A stretch of 64,000 bases of DNA, taken from positions 62,001 through 126,000 of the forward strand of contig NOWV01000106.1 of the NCBI GenBank assembly GCA_003344405.1, read 5' to 3'. The DNA comes from Trichoplax sp. H2 (taxonomy: Eukaryota; Placozoa; Uniplacotomia; Trichoplacea). Positions within the stretch are counted from its first letter, which is position 1. Every line of letters starts with the position of its first letter. Made by a program: the position numbers and the translations under genes. Below the pieces are notes generated by a model, which saw only the letters and a list, made by a program, of their open reading frames with translations, did no database searches and was not told where the DNA came from. Of this stretch, positions 53,613 through 64,000 are shown piece after piece.

Positions 53613-56532
53613 ATGCAGCCTGGTAAAAGCAAAAGTTGCCTGACGATAGCTAGAAAAAGGCATGGACTACTAGCAGAAGACCTAGCAGTCCATGCTAGAG
53701 GTAATCTATGAATCTGTGCTAAATGTGGACTCGAGCTTAGGAGATCAATGAGATACAGACAACTGTACTATGGACTACTAGAAGAAAATCGACTTCGGTA
53801 TGTACCGTACTTCTGTCGGTCCAGATCGTACAGTGTACAGTACAAGAATGTACAGTACGTACAGTAACTTTGTTACGTACTGTACTGTACAGTACAGTAC
53901 AGTATTGTAGCGAAGGTGAAAGAAAGAGACTGGATCGCCTATGGCAGGGTAGATACTCAAACATGATCTATTGTTTTTTAGCTTGGTATGAAGGTACCAG
54001 CAACGGGATGGAGGACCTCCACAGTAAAATTTGCTTTTGTGTCATCCAGCTGGAAAGTAAAGCATGCGCCTGAGGCCCTGAGCCCCTGGCTTAACCTGCA
54101 CATTTCCAGCTACCTCCATCGTAACCTTACTGCATGAAAATATTTACATGATTTAACAGCATATCGAGGTCTAATTTTTTCAATGTCAAGTAAAGAAGGT
54201 ATGCCTAAAGTTTGTATAATATTGAGTAAGGATACAGATTGATTTATGGTTGTTCTCCTTTCACATATAAACATACTGTATTATGATTAAATGGCGAGTG
54301 TGGAGTACAGTTATGATTGTAATTATTATTATTATTATCATCGAATCAATTATATATCTATGCTCGTTGATGGCTTTCATAATAGAATCATAAAGATCAA
54401 ATCGACGTATAAAGGGACACAATTTATGACTTTATTATCTGTGTTATTGGCAAAAGAAGCAGCAATTAAATCTTCCGCTATTGACTATACTGTACTGTAT
54501 CTTTTATCGAGCTAAATAAATGGGTTAATCTTTTCTCGTTACGAATTACGCATGTTATAATTGTAACCCATTAACAATCTCTTATGCCAGCAGATATGTA
54601 TAAGTACCCTACTTTAGCGAATTGCTTCGTGCCAGTTATAATACATCCTTTGTTGTATCGACCGTTATATTGCCACGCAAAAGCTCATTGATTTGCATAG
54701 GGGTACTGCTTAATCAATTAGAACTTCTGTATCCAACTGAAACACGCATTCTATGAAATGAATGATTATCAATATATGCAAATACGGCCTAAAGTCCCTA
54801 GTTTAATTTATTTATTTATCTATAATTGAATCCACGAGCTTGTCTGTCTACATGAGTAATAATATTTTAAATTGAATTTTGTCTTTAGAAAGAAACGAAA
54901 GGAAACGCCGTCATGATCATCAGTATGACGAGAGCGAGAGCTCTGATAGCGACAATGAAGGTCAAAAACAACATGATAACAAAAGATCATCGTGTTGTAC
55001 TGATTAATATCTATTAATAATTATAGTATAATTCTTATTTAATGATATTGGTAGTTGTTTGATAGTGCTATGTTTGCAGTGCCGAATTAAGTAGCAGTGA
55101 ACTGTTACATTTATCTATCAAATCTATCCTATTGACGATTGACTACTTTATAGCTGTTATGTCTATCGTACGTTACACTGTGCAACCTGCAGTGCAACTG
55201 AATAGTAGACTCATGGGATTTCAATCTTTCTGTCATCAAATTAGCCAATACTCAACAGAACAAATCCCATCTACAGTATATTATTTACTACATAGTACTG
55301 TACCTGTAAAACAGTATACGAGTATGTAATGGATTTTATAGAAATAAAAGATTAATTTTTGCAATGACTTAATTGCCTTCGTAGGATGACTATATCTTAT
55401 TTGCTCTTATAATTATCACTTTATAGATAGTCATAGAAAGAAGCAACATCATGGCGGTCGGAGGAATAGTAGTAGTTCATCAGCGTCTAATACGTCAATC
55501 AGTGACAGCGATTCCGGTAATTAACATTTAACATATACTGCATATGTGTAGTTATTAACTTATCCTGGAAATACCACGTTAAAATATATCAGTAGGTAAA
55601 GATTATAAAGTATCCTACGGTATGATTATTGACCATGCTAACCACCTTTAAAAATAATATAATACGATGTTTAATAGAAGAAAGAAGAAAAGAAAAGAAA
55701 AAACATAAGAAAAAATTAAAGGTTATATGCGAATTTCAATAGTTAGGATTAATTTCTATCGTAGTAGCAATTAGAGATCTCTCGATTTTGATGAGTATGA
55801 GTAAATCTTTCTTTATATTTACTGTTGGTTTATGCATAACCAGATGTGATGTCGATAAATCCTAGAATTATTTTGTAGCTATTAACTAGTTGTAAAATTA
55901 TTATAGAAAGAGAAAAAGAAGAAAAAAAAATTAAAAAAAGATAAAAAATCCAAGAAACATTCGGAAAGTAAATCATCAGGTCCGGTTCAGCTGTCTCAGG
56001 TATCTAATTGAAAATATGAAACTTGCTCGACAATTTCGATCGTGTTATTAAAGCGATAAGGTAGTCATCACATACCATAGATTCTAGCCAATATTTTAAT
56101 GACTATTGTCAGAGATATGTCAATAATAAAAATTTGTCAATTTATGCTAGGCAATTTTGTGATCTACATATAACCCTGTTTTTCTATACAATTCAATACT
56201 GTAGTACCTTCAAGAACGGAAAAAGGATGAGGATCAACGAAGTGCAGTCTCCGGGAAAAAAATGAAACTTAAAATCAAGAAATCAACGGAGGATAAGCAG
56301 GTATTAATATGTATATAATGCAATAATATGCTTATCTTACACCAACAAGGAAAATAGCTTATTCCACTGTACTAACAGTGATTCTCATTTCTGTTTCATT
56401 TATATCCATCACGTGTGAATTTCTATAGTATATTCCACTGTTTGGAAGTTTATTTACTTTTTTATTTTTTTAATGTAGAGAGAGAAGAACAGACAGGAAC
56501 TGCTTAATTTTTTAAATTCCCAGTTTGGCTAA
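53613..56532 (+). CDS. Lysine/serine-rich basic protein of unknown function
   Basis: Seven exons: 53613-53700, 54889-54960, 55427-55516, 55678-55721, 55907-55999, 56205-56300, 56479-56532. All phases close, giving 178 aa. N-terminus MQPGKSKSCLTIARKRHGLL followed by AEDLAVHAR, then an acidic/Ser patch (DESESSDSDNE), a Ser-rich stretch, and long Lys-rich segments (EKKKHKKK; KEKKKKKKLKKDKKSKKH). The C-terminus REKNRQELLNFLNSQFG looks like a conserved helix. The composition suggests a nuclear RNA- or splicing-associated protein, but I do not recognise the family. No membrane segment or signal peptide. Divergent from DUS2, 45 bp away. The weakest splice site is the gtcaaa donor after exon 2; reading through it would give a stop 16 codons later and an alternative short protein. 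Polyadenylation signal aataaa at 56608-56613. Confidence 0.65.
53826..53905. repeat. GTACTGTAC/GTACAGTAC cluster
   Basis: Overlapping gtacagtac and gtactgtac words. Lies in the first intron of the basic-protein gene, about 260-340 bp from the DUS2 start codon. Confidence 0.85.
53985..54130. other. GC-richer island in the first intron of the basic-protein gene
   Basis: This 145-bp stretch (containing ggatggaggacctccac and gaggccctgagcccctgg) is clearly richer in GC than everything around it. Both strands have an open frame through it: plus about 54028-54135; minus with a tttccag acceptor-like start and a Leu-Asp-Asp-Thr reading. No family recognised. It could be a fragment of a mobile element or a small exon. 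Confidence 0.3.
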
Positions 56533-59474
56533 AAATGGTTCCCGTTGTAATATAATAATATATATAAACGAATAATTCAATATTACTGTATTAAATTAAA
56601 TGAAGTCAATAAAAAACCTTTTAATGATAATTTAGATTATATGGCTTCCTGAAGTCAATACAGAGTTCCCTATGCTGCATAGCAATCTATCGATCATCAA
56701 TATACCCCGCATACGCGTATATCACGATAAAGATACTGTACCAGCTTCTACTTTATGATATATTTCTAAGCAACTAGTTACATTACCGTAGTACGACGGA
56801 GTAATAGGGTGCAGACAATATGATGCTCTACTAGTCCTATCCATTATAAATTTAGCAAATCGCGGTATCGTTATTATACGTACGTGTCGTATGCATGCTA
56901 AATTAATCAAATTTAGAATTGATCCGTACTGCATAATAATAGCATACACGTCTATCATACTGCATTGTTAGTACATATTAGCGCCATAAACGTTCAATTG
57001 AAGTGAAATAATATTTAAAAATTGAATCAGCTCATAAATATCTGCTATAGTAACAGATCTTCCCTGGATGTACGTGAACAGACTAATAATAATATTAAAT
57101 TACTATCTATAAACTTGGCTTACGTTGTCACTTGCAATTCTTCGACTATGATTTTATTATTCTGGTTCACAACCGATATTAATCTATGATATAGTTTATT
57201 GATAATATCAGTTTTAGCCTTCGTTTCGATACAATCAGCTATGTAGTATTTTTATAATAATAGGTTACGGTTCTTGCTATCACCTCCAGGGATGACGGCG
57301 AGGTACTGTCTAGGAGTATAGTTTTACTATCTGTAGAGTGGTTGTACTGTTAAACTTATTTAATATTTAGCAAAACATTTAATCAGTAGATTTGAATTAA
57401 CGTCATGTTTTGAACGCTGTGTTTACTTAACAGCGCCTCATAATTTGAGGGGGGCTAGCTCACATTTATTACACTGAAGAACCATTTTCAGTCACGCTTT
57501 TCTTAGTTGCCCAGGCTCAACGGATACAACTGTACGATCGAGCTACAACTACTGATATTTAGAATCACTGCTGTGTTTATACAGTACCATATACTGTAAA
57601 TCATGGCTGTTTATTTAGCTATTAAAATCTAATCTATACCGTATAGTATATATATATATATATATATACCGTATACATGATTTATCTGAAGCTTTTCCTA
57701 TTAAATTTAGATTTAGTGATCTTTTCGGGCATCATGTACCGCCGTAGTTTTTGCAGCAGCTGAACGGTACTACACGATATAAATAGTGAGCATATTAACG
57801 AAGATCTGCCGGGTGAGCATTCGATAGGTTCTGTTATATAAAACAAAGTGTGCATATTCGGGCCATTCGAATCCCGGAATAAGTGCAGTCTATAGTAAGG
57901 TAAGTAATGGCGGGGTTCTTGTTACTGTGTAAGCTATAGATATACTATACTGTTCACTGTTTAATTACGGTACTACACGATATAAATAGTGAGTATGTTA
58001 ACGAAGATCTGCCGGGTGAGCATTCGATAGCTTCTGTTATATAAAACAAAGTGTGCATATTCGAATCCCGGAATTAGTGCTGTCTATAGTAAGGTAAGTA
58101 ATAAGAGGGTTCTTGTTGTTACTGCGTAAGCTATAGATATACTATACTGTTCACTGTTTAATTATGGTACTACACGATATAAATAGTGAGTATGTTAACG
58201 AAGATCTGCCGGGTGAGCATTCGATAGCTTCTGTTATATAAAACAAAGTGTGCATATTCGAATCCCGGAATTAGTGCTGTCGATATTAAGGTAAGTAATA
58301 AGAGGATTCTTGTTGTTACTGTGTAAGCTATAGATATAGTATACTATTCACTGTTTAATAGATGACACTATACTCGATATTACTAATGTTCAATGATCGT
58401 AAAAATGAGAGTACTATTAGTATAACGGTATGCGTAGCAGCGACTCTTATATACTGTATATCATGGTAACCTAGTGACCAAAAAACTATCAATGAAGAAC
58501 AATGAATTCTTTTGGGGTAGTAAAACAATTTGAGTCCATGAACTAGTAAAAGTTTATTTGCATAGTATGAAATGTGTGCTTTAGCTACAGTACCCATTGA
58601 TATCCCTTTCTCAATCGATGGATGGACACTGACTAATTGTAGGGCCTATATGGATGCGTTGCTGTCATAATCAACAGTACTACAGTGTAGAATACTTTAG
58701 AAACTCCTGGACAAGTTTATGGAAAGGACGAACGTCAAAAGGTAAAATTTGTAGCAAAAAGTGATATATTAATCTGATATTGTCTGTTTTTAAGCTTTCT
58801 GAACATAGGACCCAAAATGCGTACGATAGCTGTTTCATTTTTTAATTTTTTAAACTTTGAATTGATCAAATTAATACATGTCAAAAGAAAACGAAAACGA
58901 TGGTAGCAACAAGTTGTTAAGCTGGCAAATACTGTTCACGTAGTAGTTATATGCTATCCATGATACGAGATAGGTAGTTATAGGCAGGTAGAATCTATAT
59001 TTTTACTTAGAATTGGAAAGTTTATGACTTTCTTCACCACGTTATAGCTAGGTGTGATGGATAATTAATAGACGATTGCATTATACCAGTAATATCAGTT
59101 GCTTGTTGATGAGGCTATTTTTAACATAAGCGAGGGTTCTCGCTCGTCAGTTTCTCATGTAACGTGCTTAATCGATAAAGTGATATCTTAAAAGTTACTA
59201 ATCAGATTCCGTTTTCTTAGATCGCTTGAACGTTATATTATGTATAAGAGATATAAATATGGTCGTAAAAACTTTTAGTACAGCTTTAGTAGATTGTAAA
59301 GAAAAAAGTCAAGACTAACTTAAACGTTATTAAATTCAACTTTAATAAAAGATATTAAAAGCTATCTAAATTATGATAGCTTAGCATAGAACTATATATG
59401 TGCTTCCTTCTTAATATTAACAGCTCTCCAAATACTGTAGGTGCTTGCATAGCGAAAGCTAAAAGGAAAATAAA
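56533..59474. other. Intergenic region with tandem repeat
   Basis: Holds the 3' UTR of the basic-protein gene, a (TA)n microsatellite at about 57648-57669 flanked by accgtata repeats, and the three ~200-bp units at 57764-58361. Open frames at 56722-56958 and 58355-58597 (-) look random. Confidence 0.6.
57764..58361. repeat. Three tandem ~200-bp units with TATA-, B-box- and donor-like motifs
   Basis: Units start at 57764, 57968 and 58165 (cggtactacacgatataaat); periods are 204 and 197 bp. Each unit keeps, in the same order, a tataaatag (57778, 57981, 58178), gatctgccgggtgagcattc, ttcgaatcccgg (57866, 58060, 58257), and a perfect splice-donor-like aaggtaagta (gt at 57900, 58094, 58291). Units two and three are nearly identical. 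Unit one has a 9-bp insertion before the ttcgaatcc that lets cggg pair with cccg. There is no open frame. The ttcgaatcc resembles a pol III B box, but no A box or tRNA fold could be found. Confidence 0.85.
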
Positions 59475-60241
59475 ATGTCTACGCATGATTCGTATTGTAC
59501 AGTCGAGCGTAAAGCTGATGAAGATTGGTTACGTTCGCAAAAACGACATTATGGTGATCAATCAAAAAGTAATGCCTTCAAATCAGAAACTCAAAAGTTT
59601 AGAGAAGTAGAACATACGAAACAAAAGATGGATGTAGAAATGAAGAATAAGGAAAGGCGTCATTTTCAAAGTCAAAGTATGTTCAATAGTTTCTATTCCT
59701 TAATTTGCAGAAACAGTAGATTGTTCTATTGACGTTTAATTTTATTTCGATACATAACAGACAAATCCCACTTAACTTTTCTCTCTAAAAGTTGAGACAA
59801 AGACGTCGAAATCCTTACTATATAATCCGTACTGTCTATTTGTGGGCTATATAAATAATACAAGTATAAATTTGATTAATCTTATTTAGCGATTTTTTAT
59901 AATAACCTATTACCCTAATTTAATTGTTATCAAGGTATAGATTAAGAACACTTAAATTGCTATGAGCTGATAACATTTTAACCTATAAGTATTGAAATGT
60001 ATCAGTAACTTTATCCTTAACAGTAAATATTTTATGGTTTGTACAGTTATGTGGTTTAATTGACAGGAGAAAATAAAACCATCTACTGCCACTTATTACT
60101 ATATTTCCGGTATTTACTTGCTATTTCATTTCAAGTATAATTTGTGTAATATATGAATACCACTTCACTCTCTGTATTTACATAAACGTAAGATTATTTA
60201 CAGTGTCATTCATTAGAGGAAGCAAAGTAGCAGTAATCTAA
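59475..60241 (+). CDS. Tentative small two-exon gene, charged protein
   Basis: Exon 59475-59676 opens with ATG after an A-rich context and encodes 67 charged residues (MSTHDSYCTVERKADEDWLR, later MKNKERRHFQSQ). It ends at a strong gtatgt donor, and reading through instead gives 85 aa. A compatible acceptor (tttacag) at 60203 leads to 12 codons ending IRGSKVAVI and a TAA at 60239-60241, giving 79 aa in total. The family is not recognised. The stop overlaps the TATDN3 stop on the other strand by two bases. Codon content of exon 1 looks real; the second exon is a guess. Confidence 0.35.
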
Positions 60242-63112
60242 AAATTATATATAACGTCATCACATATATTATATAGATTTGTCAATCGCGGAAAAAGCCT
60301 TAATGCATTTGCTGTTGTTGACTCCTTAACTTCATCTACGGAAATATTCTTTATTCGCGCTATCTCTTGGCATGAGATCTCTATGTTCTTCGCTTCATTT
60401 CGAATCTATTTCACATCACTCGATAAGATGTCAGTATAATGTAAAAATAGAGGCTACAGGCATTACTATATTAAGTTTTTAATTTTACTTAGATTATAGA
60501 CTGATTAGTACAATCGCACCTGCTTCTCAGGACCTAATGCTGGTGCATCAGTTTCCAATAACAAGTTACTTAACGGAATCGATCGAACCAAACGTTGTTT
60601 CTGGTTAGAATACATAGTAGACGGGTAAATTTCAATTAAGAAAACGAAGCAATTTCGCAGAAAAAAAATACAGCCCATTTATTGAAATAACTTCACTCAT
60701 GATCTTTATAAGTAGTAGTCGATTATATTTTCTATTCTTAATATATATAATTATATATGAATTATGCAGAAAAGTATCGCAGACTATTTCATACCTGTTC
60801 TGATCGAATCACTGAAGGTGGAACTGAAAAATAGAACCCAGCTTCAACTCCTTGCCTGGCAACCGATACTTTACCATCGAAAGCATGTAGTAGTACTGCA
60901 GTTGCACCTAGTTGATAATTGAAGTTAACACACTTTATTGCGGACTTACACCGGCAATATATTGACTCTAAGAAGCTATTATGATTTCTAATTTCACCTT
61001 CACTTATCAAAGTTTGGATCGTTGGTCGACCTGCTGATCTAGAATGAACGTTTCTAATACATAAAACGATTTTTATTAGTATTACACAAAATAGAACGTT
61101 GGCATTTAGCTAACTTCCATAGAAGAAGGTATCATTAAAAGTACAGTTATAGGTGTCTAAATATTATTACAAGGGTAATCCAAATTCTCTAGCTAATTGG
61201 ATTTGTTTTTTAAAAATATTTCTTTGGACTTCTTTATCATTTGAAGATTTAACGTTGTAGGGTGTAAAATCAAGGCCAACCTACAAAGAATTATATATAC
61301 GTAGTTAATTACTGGAAAAACTAAGATACTAATGCATCAAAGAGAGATACGATACAGCGTTAAAGATAGCTATCATAAGAGAGTAGTTGTAAAATATACT
61401 AACTTCACCAATCGCTACCAATATATTATGATGCTCACGTAAGAAAGTTTCAGCCATTTGGTAATCCTAACAAAAATTGATTTTTAGAGGTCGAATATAG
61501 AGTGAGTTGATACTGCTCATAGGCAGGAGATTATATTAACCACATATTGTATCTTTGACATGATATTAAGATTCTGTCTTACTTCTAAAGTGACACTCCT
61601 TGATTCAGTGTCGTGAGACCCTGGCTAAAAAATGCATATCCATATTATGATATTAAATTAACTGTTAGTAAAGCTAATATGTCACATAATGATACGCTTA
61701 GATTCAGGCTATAGACTAACATTGAGTTATTTTATATTAATGACTATATTTAGTACATACAGTATAGAATTCCCAATCATTCAATATTTGCATATCTAAA
61801 TATACTTGTTATTCAGATATATAATCAAATAATATACCTTAACTGGATGGAGTCCAAGGGCTGGAACAATAAAATTTTTATACCTTCAAATTAAAGAATT
61901 TAAGTGATTGTAATTGCAGCTTTATATCACATGTACTGTTTCAAATTAGCTATAAAGATGAGAATCAGAATTTCTAAATTCGCTATTACAGATATTCATC
62001 TTAGCTTGGATTACTTTTCGCTAAGACCAATAATTTTGTGGAAATCGTCAAATTTTTCAGCTACTGCTACCATAGCCTTAACACCAACCTGAATAATTAA
62101 TGAATCTTGATTATCGTGGTATGAAAGCAAGTAATTGCATAAGCTATTGATTAAATACTGTATTATGTATCAAGTTATTGATGGCTAGCATATTGGTTAT
62201 TTCTAGTCGAAGCATCCAGCATTGGAGCTATTCGATATCTACTCTATACCAGCTATGATACAATATCCAACTTTTAACATCTACCAGAGATACTAGAGAT
62301 ATTATGTAAATTAAGCTGGCTCCAGTTGACATTGTACTGTAAAATAGTCTCTATTCTACGCTGAAATACTCATAATATTAGTGCTAGTGTACGATAAATA
62401 TACATGTATTAAGCAAGCAGAGAGTGGGTCGATCGACTTTTAGTCATACCGTCTTGGCCTCAACGATAATTTTATCCACATCCTATATTATTTCAATTAG
62501 AATAATATAATTAGCAAATACGAATGCTCTAAGCGCTTGATATGACGTTTTATTGACGTATATACTCGTATAGAGGTTTATGTATTGACAACTTTTTACA
62601 ACAGTGATGGATGATCTGAAGTAGTAAGATCTCGTCAATATACTACATAATCATCTAGCATTACTATTGCAGTAATAAGTATCTAGTTTGTGTGAGTAAA
62701 CCTCATATTTAGTTTACAGTTTCAATTCATTTAATTAATGCGATAAATCGGTAACCAAATTGCTCATTTACTTGGCATTCTACGTTATACCGTACTATGA
62801 TGCTTTTCACTCAATAGATATTATCGCATAATCAATTCATTTATCTAATCTAACGCTATATCATTTGTATTTCTAATGAGCATAATCCATATTATTGTGT
62901 GAGCTATACATGTACTCATTATAGATAAAATTTAGGTAATAAAAGTCATATTTCAGTTTTCTCTGTGCCATCGAACCGTTTATTTTTACCAGCTAGTGTT
63001 TAATTAATTTATTAACTTGCTATCATTTAGCATTACTTATACGTATATCACTCGCCTCATTAAATTCATCATCACTGATATGGATATGGGCATCTATCAT
63101 GATTCTTTCCAT
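60238..63112 (-). CDS. TATDN3: TATDN3-type TatD metal-dependent hydrolase
   Basis: Eleven exons: 63112-63056, 62482-62450, 62088-62015, 61883-61838, 61624-61583, 61466-61404, 61280-61171, 61053-60998, 60907-60795, 60600-60520, 60405-60238. The total is 280 aa (human 274). TatD (amidohydrolase-like) barrel with metal ligands in family order: His9 and His11 in DAHIH, Glu105 in AIGEVGLDF, His145 in LNVHSR, His168 in LLHAFDG, and Asp216 in [15 protein letters not shown]. Also [21 protein letters not shown] and [11 protein letters not shown]. TatD proteins are magnesium-dependent 3'-5' exonucleases or deoxyribonucleases; TATDN3 prefers AP-site DNA in vitro. All introns fit GT-AG except the first, whose donor reads GAG|gcgagt. 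The N-terminus aligns residue for residue with the human start. Confidence 0.93.
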
Positions 63113-63383
63113 CTGAGATCAGCAAAATGTCAACAATTTTAACAGAAGTCAATCCAAGTTGTATACTATATTAAGATAATCTAGCTGTGGATTTTTTTAA
63201 TTGATGCAGATTATGTTCTATTCATTTGAACGGGTAGTTTACTAATGTAGCTATCTATAATTAAAATCAATGAACTAACTTAAAATATTCACAGCTAGAG
63301 AAGCTGCCTTAGTCTAATGGGAGCGAATAAACTGTACTTGGTGACGTGAGTAATACAGTATAATCAACCAACTAATTAGGATA

Positions 63384-64000
63384 TTAACGAAGAGCAATTG
63401 AGGAGAGTTTTGGTCTGCAAGTTGAGCTCGACTGTTGTAGATCTACTAGATGCTGTAGGTATTACTTTGCAGTGGAGAGCACTACAGTCCGTACGATTGT
63501 GATAGACACAACTCAAGAGGTTTAATATATCCCGTAGATGAGCGTTGAGTAGATACCCCTCATAGTAGCTTACCGATGGATATTGGACATACACGTACTG
63601 TATACGCAAAAATAAAAGGTTGAAAACTCTGTCCATGCAAAATTGGAAGGAATCAGCTGTTCTAAAGCATTTACGCGTATATGAAATGAGAAAGAATTAT
63701 CACTAGCAAGAAGCAATTTGGTTTCTTATAGCAGGCACAAAAGGTGCAACTGTCAGATAGCCTAATCGCCAATATCGTATAGTCGGTATACTGATCCATT
63801 TCGCCGCAGCATTCGCTTAGGATTGCATTAACTGCAGTTAAAATTGGAAGTAAATCTGTGCCGGAAAAGCTACTCGTAAATTCAGGTGTCGCTGAGAAGA
63901 ATCCCTTGTAGCTATAATATATAATCTACGAGACAGCCAGCAAAGTAATATTGTACTATTACGGACTACGTTATTGCTATTTGGTCTCTTACCGTTGCTT
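63384..64000 (-). CDS. 3' end of an unidentified gene leaving the right edge
   Basis: Transcript-order exons: 64000-63993 (partial, ending at a gtaaga donor), 63911-63704, 63597-63574, 63452-63384. They join in phase and end in TAA. The 208-nt exon gives a long open stretch with start-free coding character: YKGFFSATPEFTSSF, then GTDLLPILTAVNAILSECCG, YTDYTILAIRLSDSC and CACYKKPNCFLL. It is followed by YVYVQYPS (24-nt exon) and a final exon HLVDLQQSSSTCRPKLSS. Cys-rich and partly hydrophobic. The family was not recognised. Its stop lies 271 bp upstream of the TATDN3 start, on the same strand. Confidence 0.5.

Noticed and set aside
56722-56958. Minus-strand 78-codon frame
   Set aside because: No similarity or supporting signals; intergenic.
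57866-58268. tRNA genes in the 200-bp units
   Set aside because: Only the ttcgaatcc B-box-like word is present. There is no T-stem pairing in units two and three, no A box and no acceptor stem.

Overview
The window is eukaryotic and animal. It is AT-rich, and almost every gene is cut into short exons (24-237 nt) by GT-AG introns. The gene set includes a basigin-type immunoglobulin protein, an intronless class A GPCR, a TMEM272-like four-pass membrane protein and MYDGF. Intron-dense AT-rich DNA, compact genes and human-like exon content suggest an early-branching metazoan, most likely a placozoan (Trichoplax/Hoilungia type). That assignment is inference, not proof.

Layout. 1-2640: the 5' end of a leftward gene, present twice around a 20-N assembly gap, with dense GTACAGTAC/GTACTGTAC repeats. 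4061-9170 (+): basigin-like two-Ig membrane protein in four exons. 11442-16120 (-): IST1, an ESCRT-III factor, 10 exons, 363 aa. 16.5-17.3 kb: a ~208-bp tandem repeat in the divergent IST1/MYDGF interval. 17752-20317 (+): MYDGF, 152 aa, ending in HDEL. 20.3-29.4 kb: no recognisable gene. 29366-30883 (+): single-exon orphan GPCR. 30.9-41.6 kb: again no recognisable gene. 41633-42932 (+): TMEM272-like protein whose first exon was not found. 44039-47436 (-): tail-anchored cytochrome b5, 6 exons, 127 aa. 48315-53567 (-): DUS2 tRNA-dihydrouridine synthase, 19 exons, 422 aa. 53613-56532 (+): lysine/serine-rich basic protein of unknown function, starting 45 bp from DUS2 in the opposite direction. 57.76-58.36 kb: three tandem ~200-bp units with TATA-like, B-box-like and splice-donor-like motifs. 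59475-60241 (+): tentative small gene. 60238-63112 (-): TATDN3 metal-dependent hydrolase, 11 exons, 280 aa, one intron apparently GC-AG. 63384-64000 (-): the 3' end of an unidentified gene leaving the right edge.

The genes are mostly housekeeping or membrane functions (ESCRT abscission/sorting, ER-secretory, heme electron transfer, tRNA modification, DNase-like hydrolase) and do not form one pathway. Exon boundaries were assembled by hand from splice consensus, continuity of reading phase and similarity to remembered human family members. Every complete model closes in frame. No search was run, and no transcript evidence was available.
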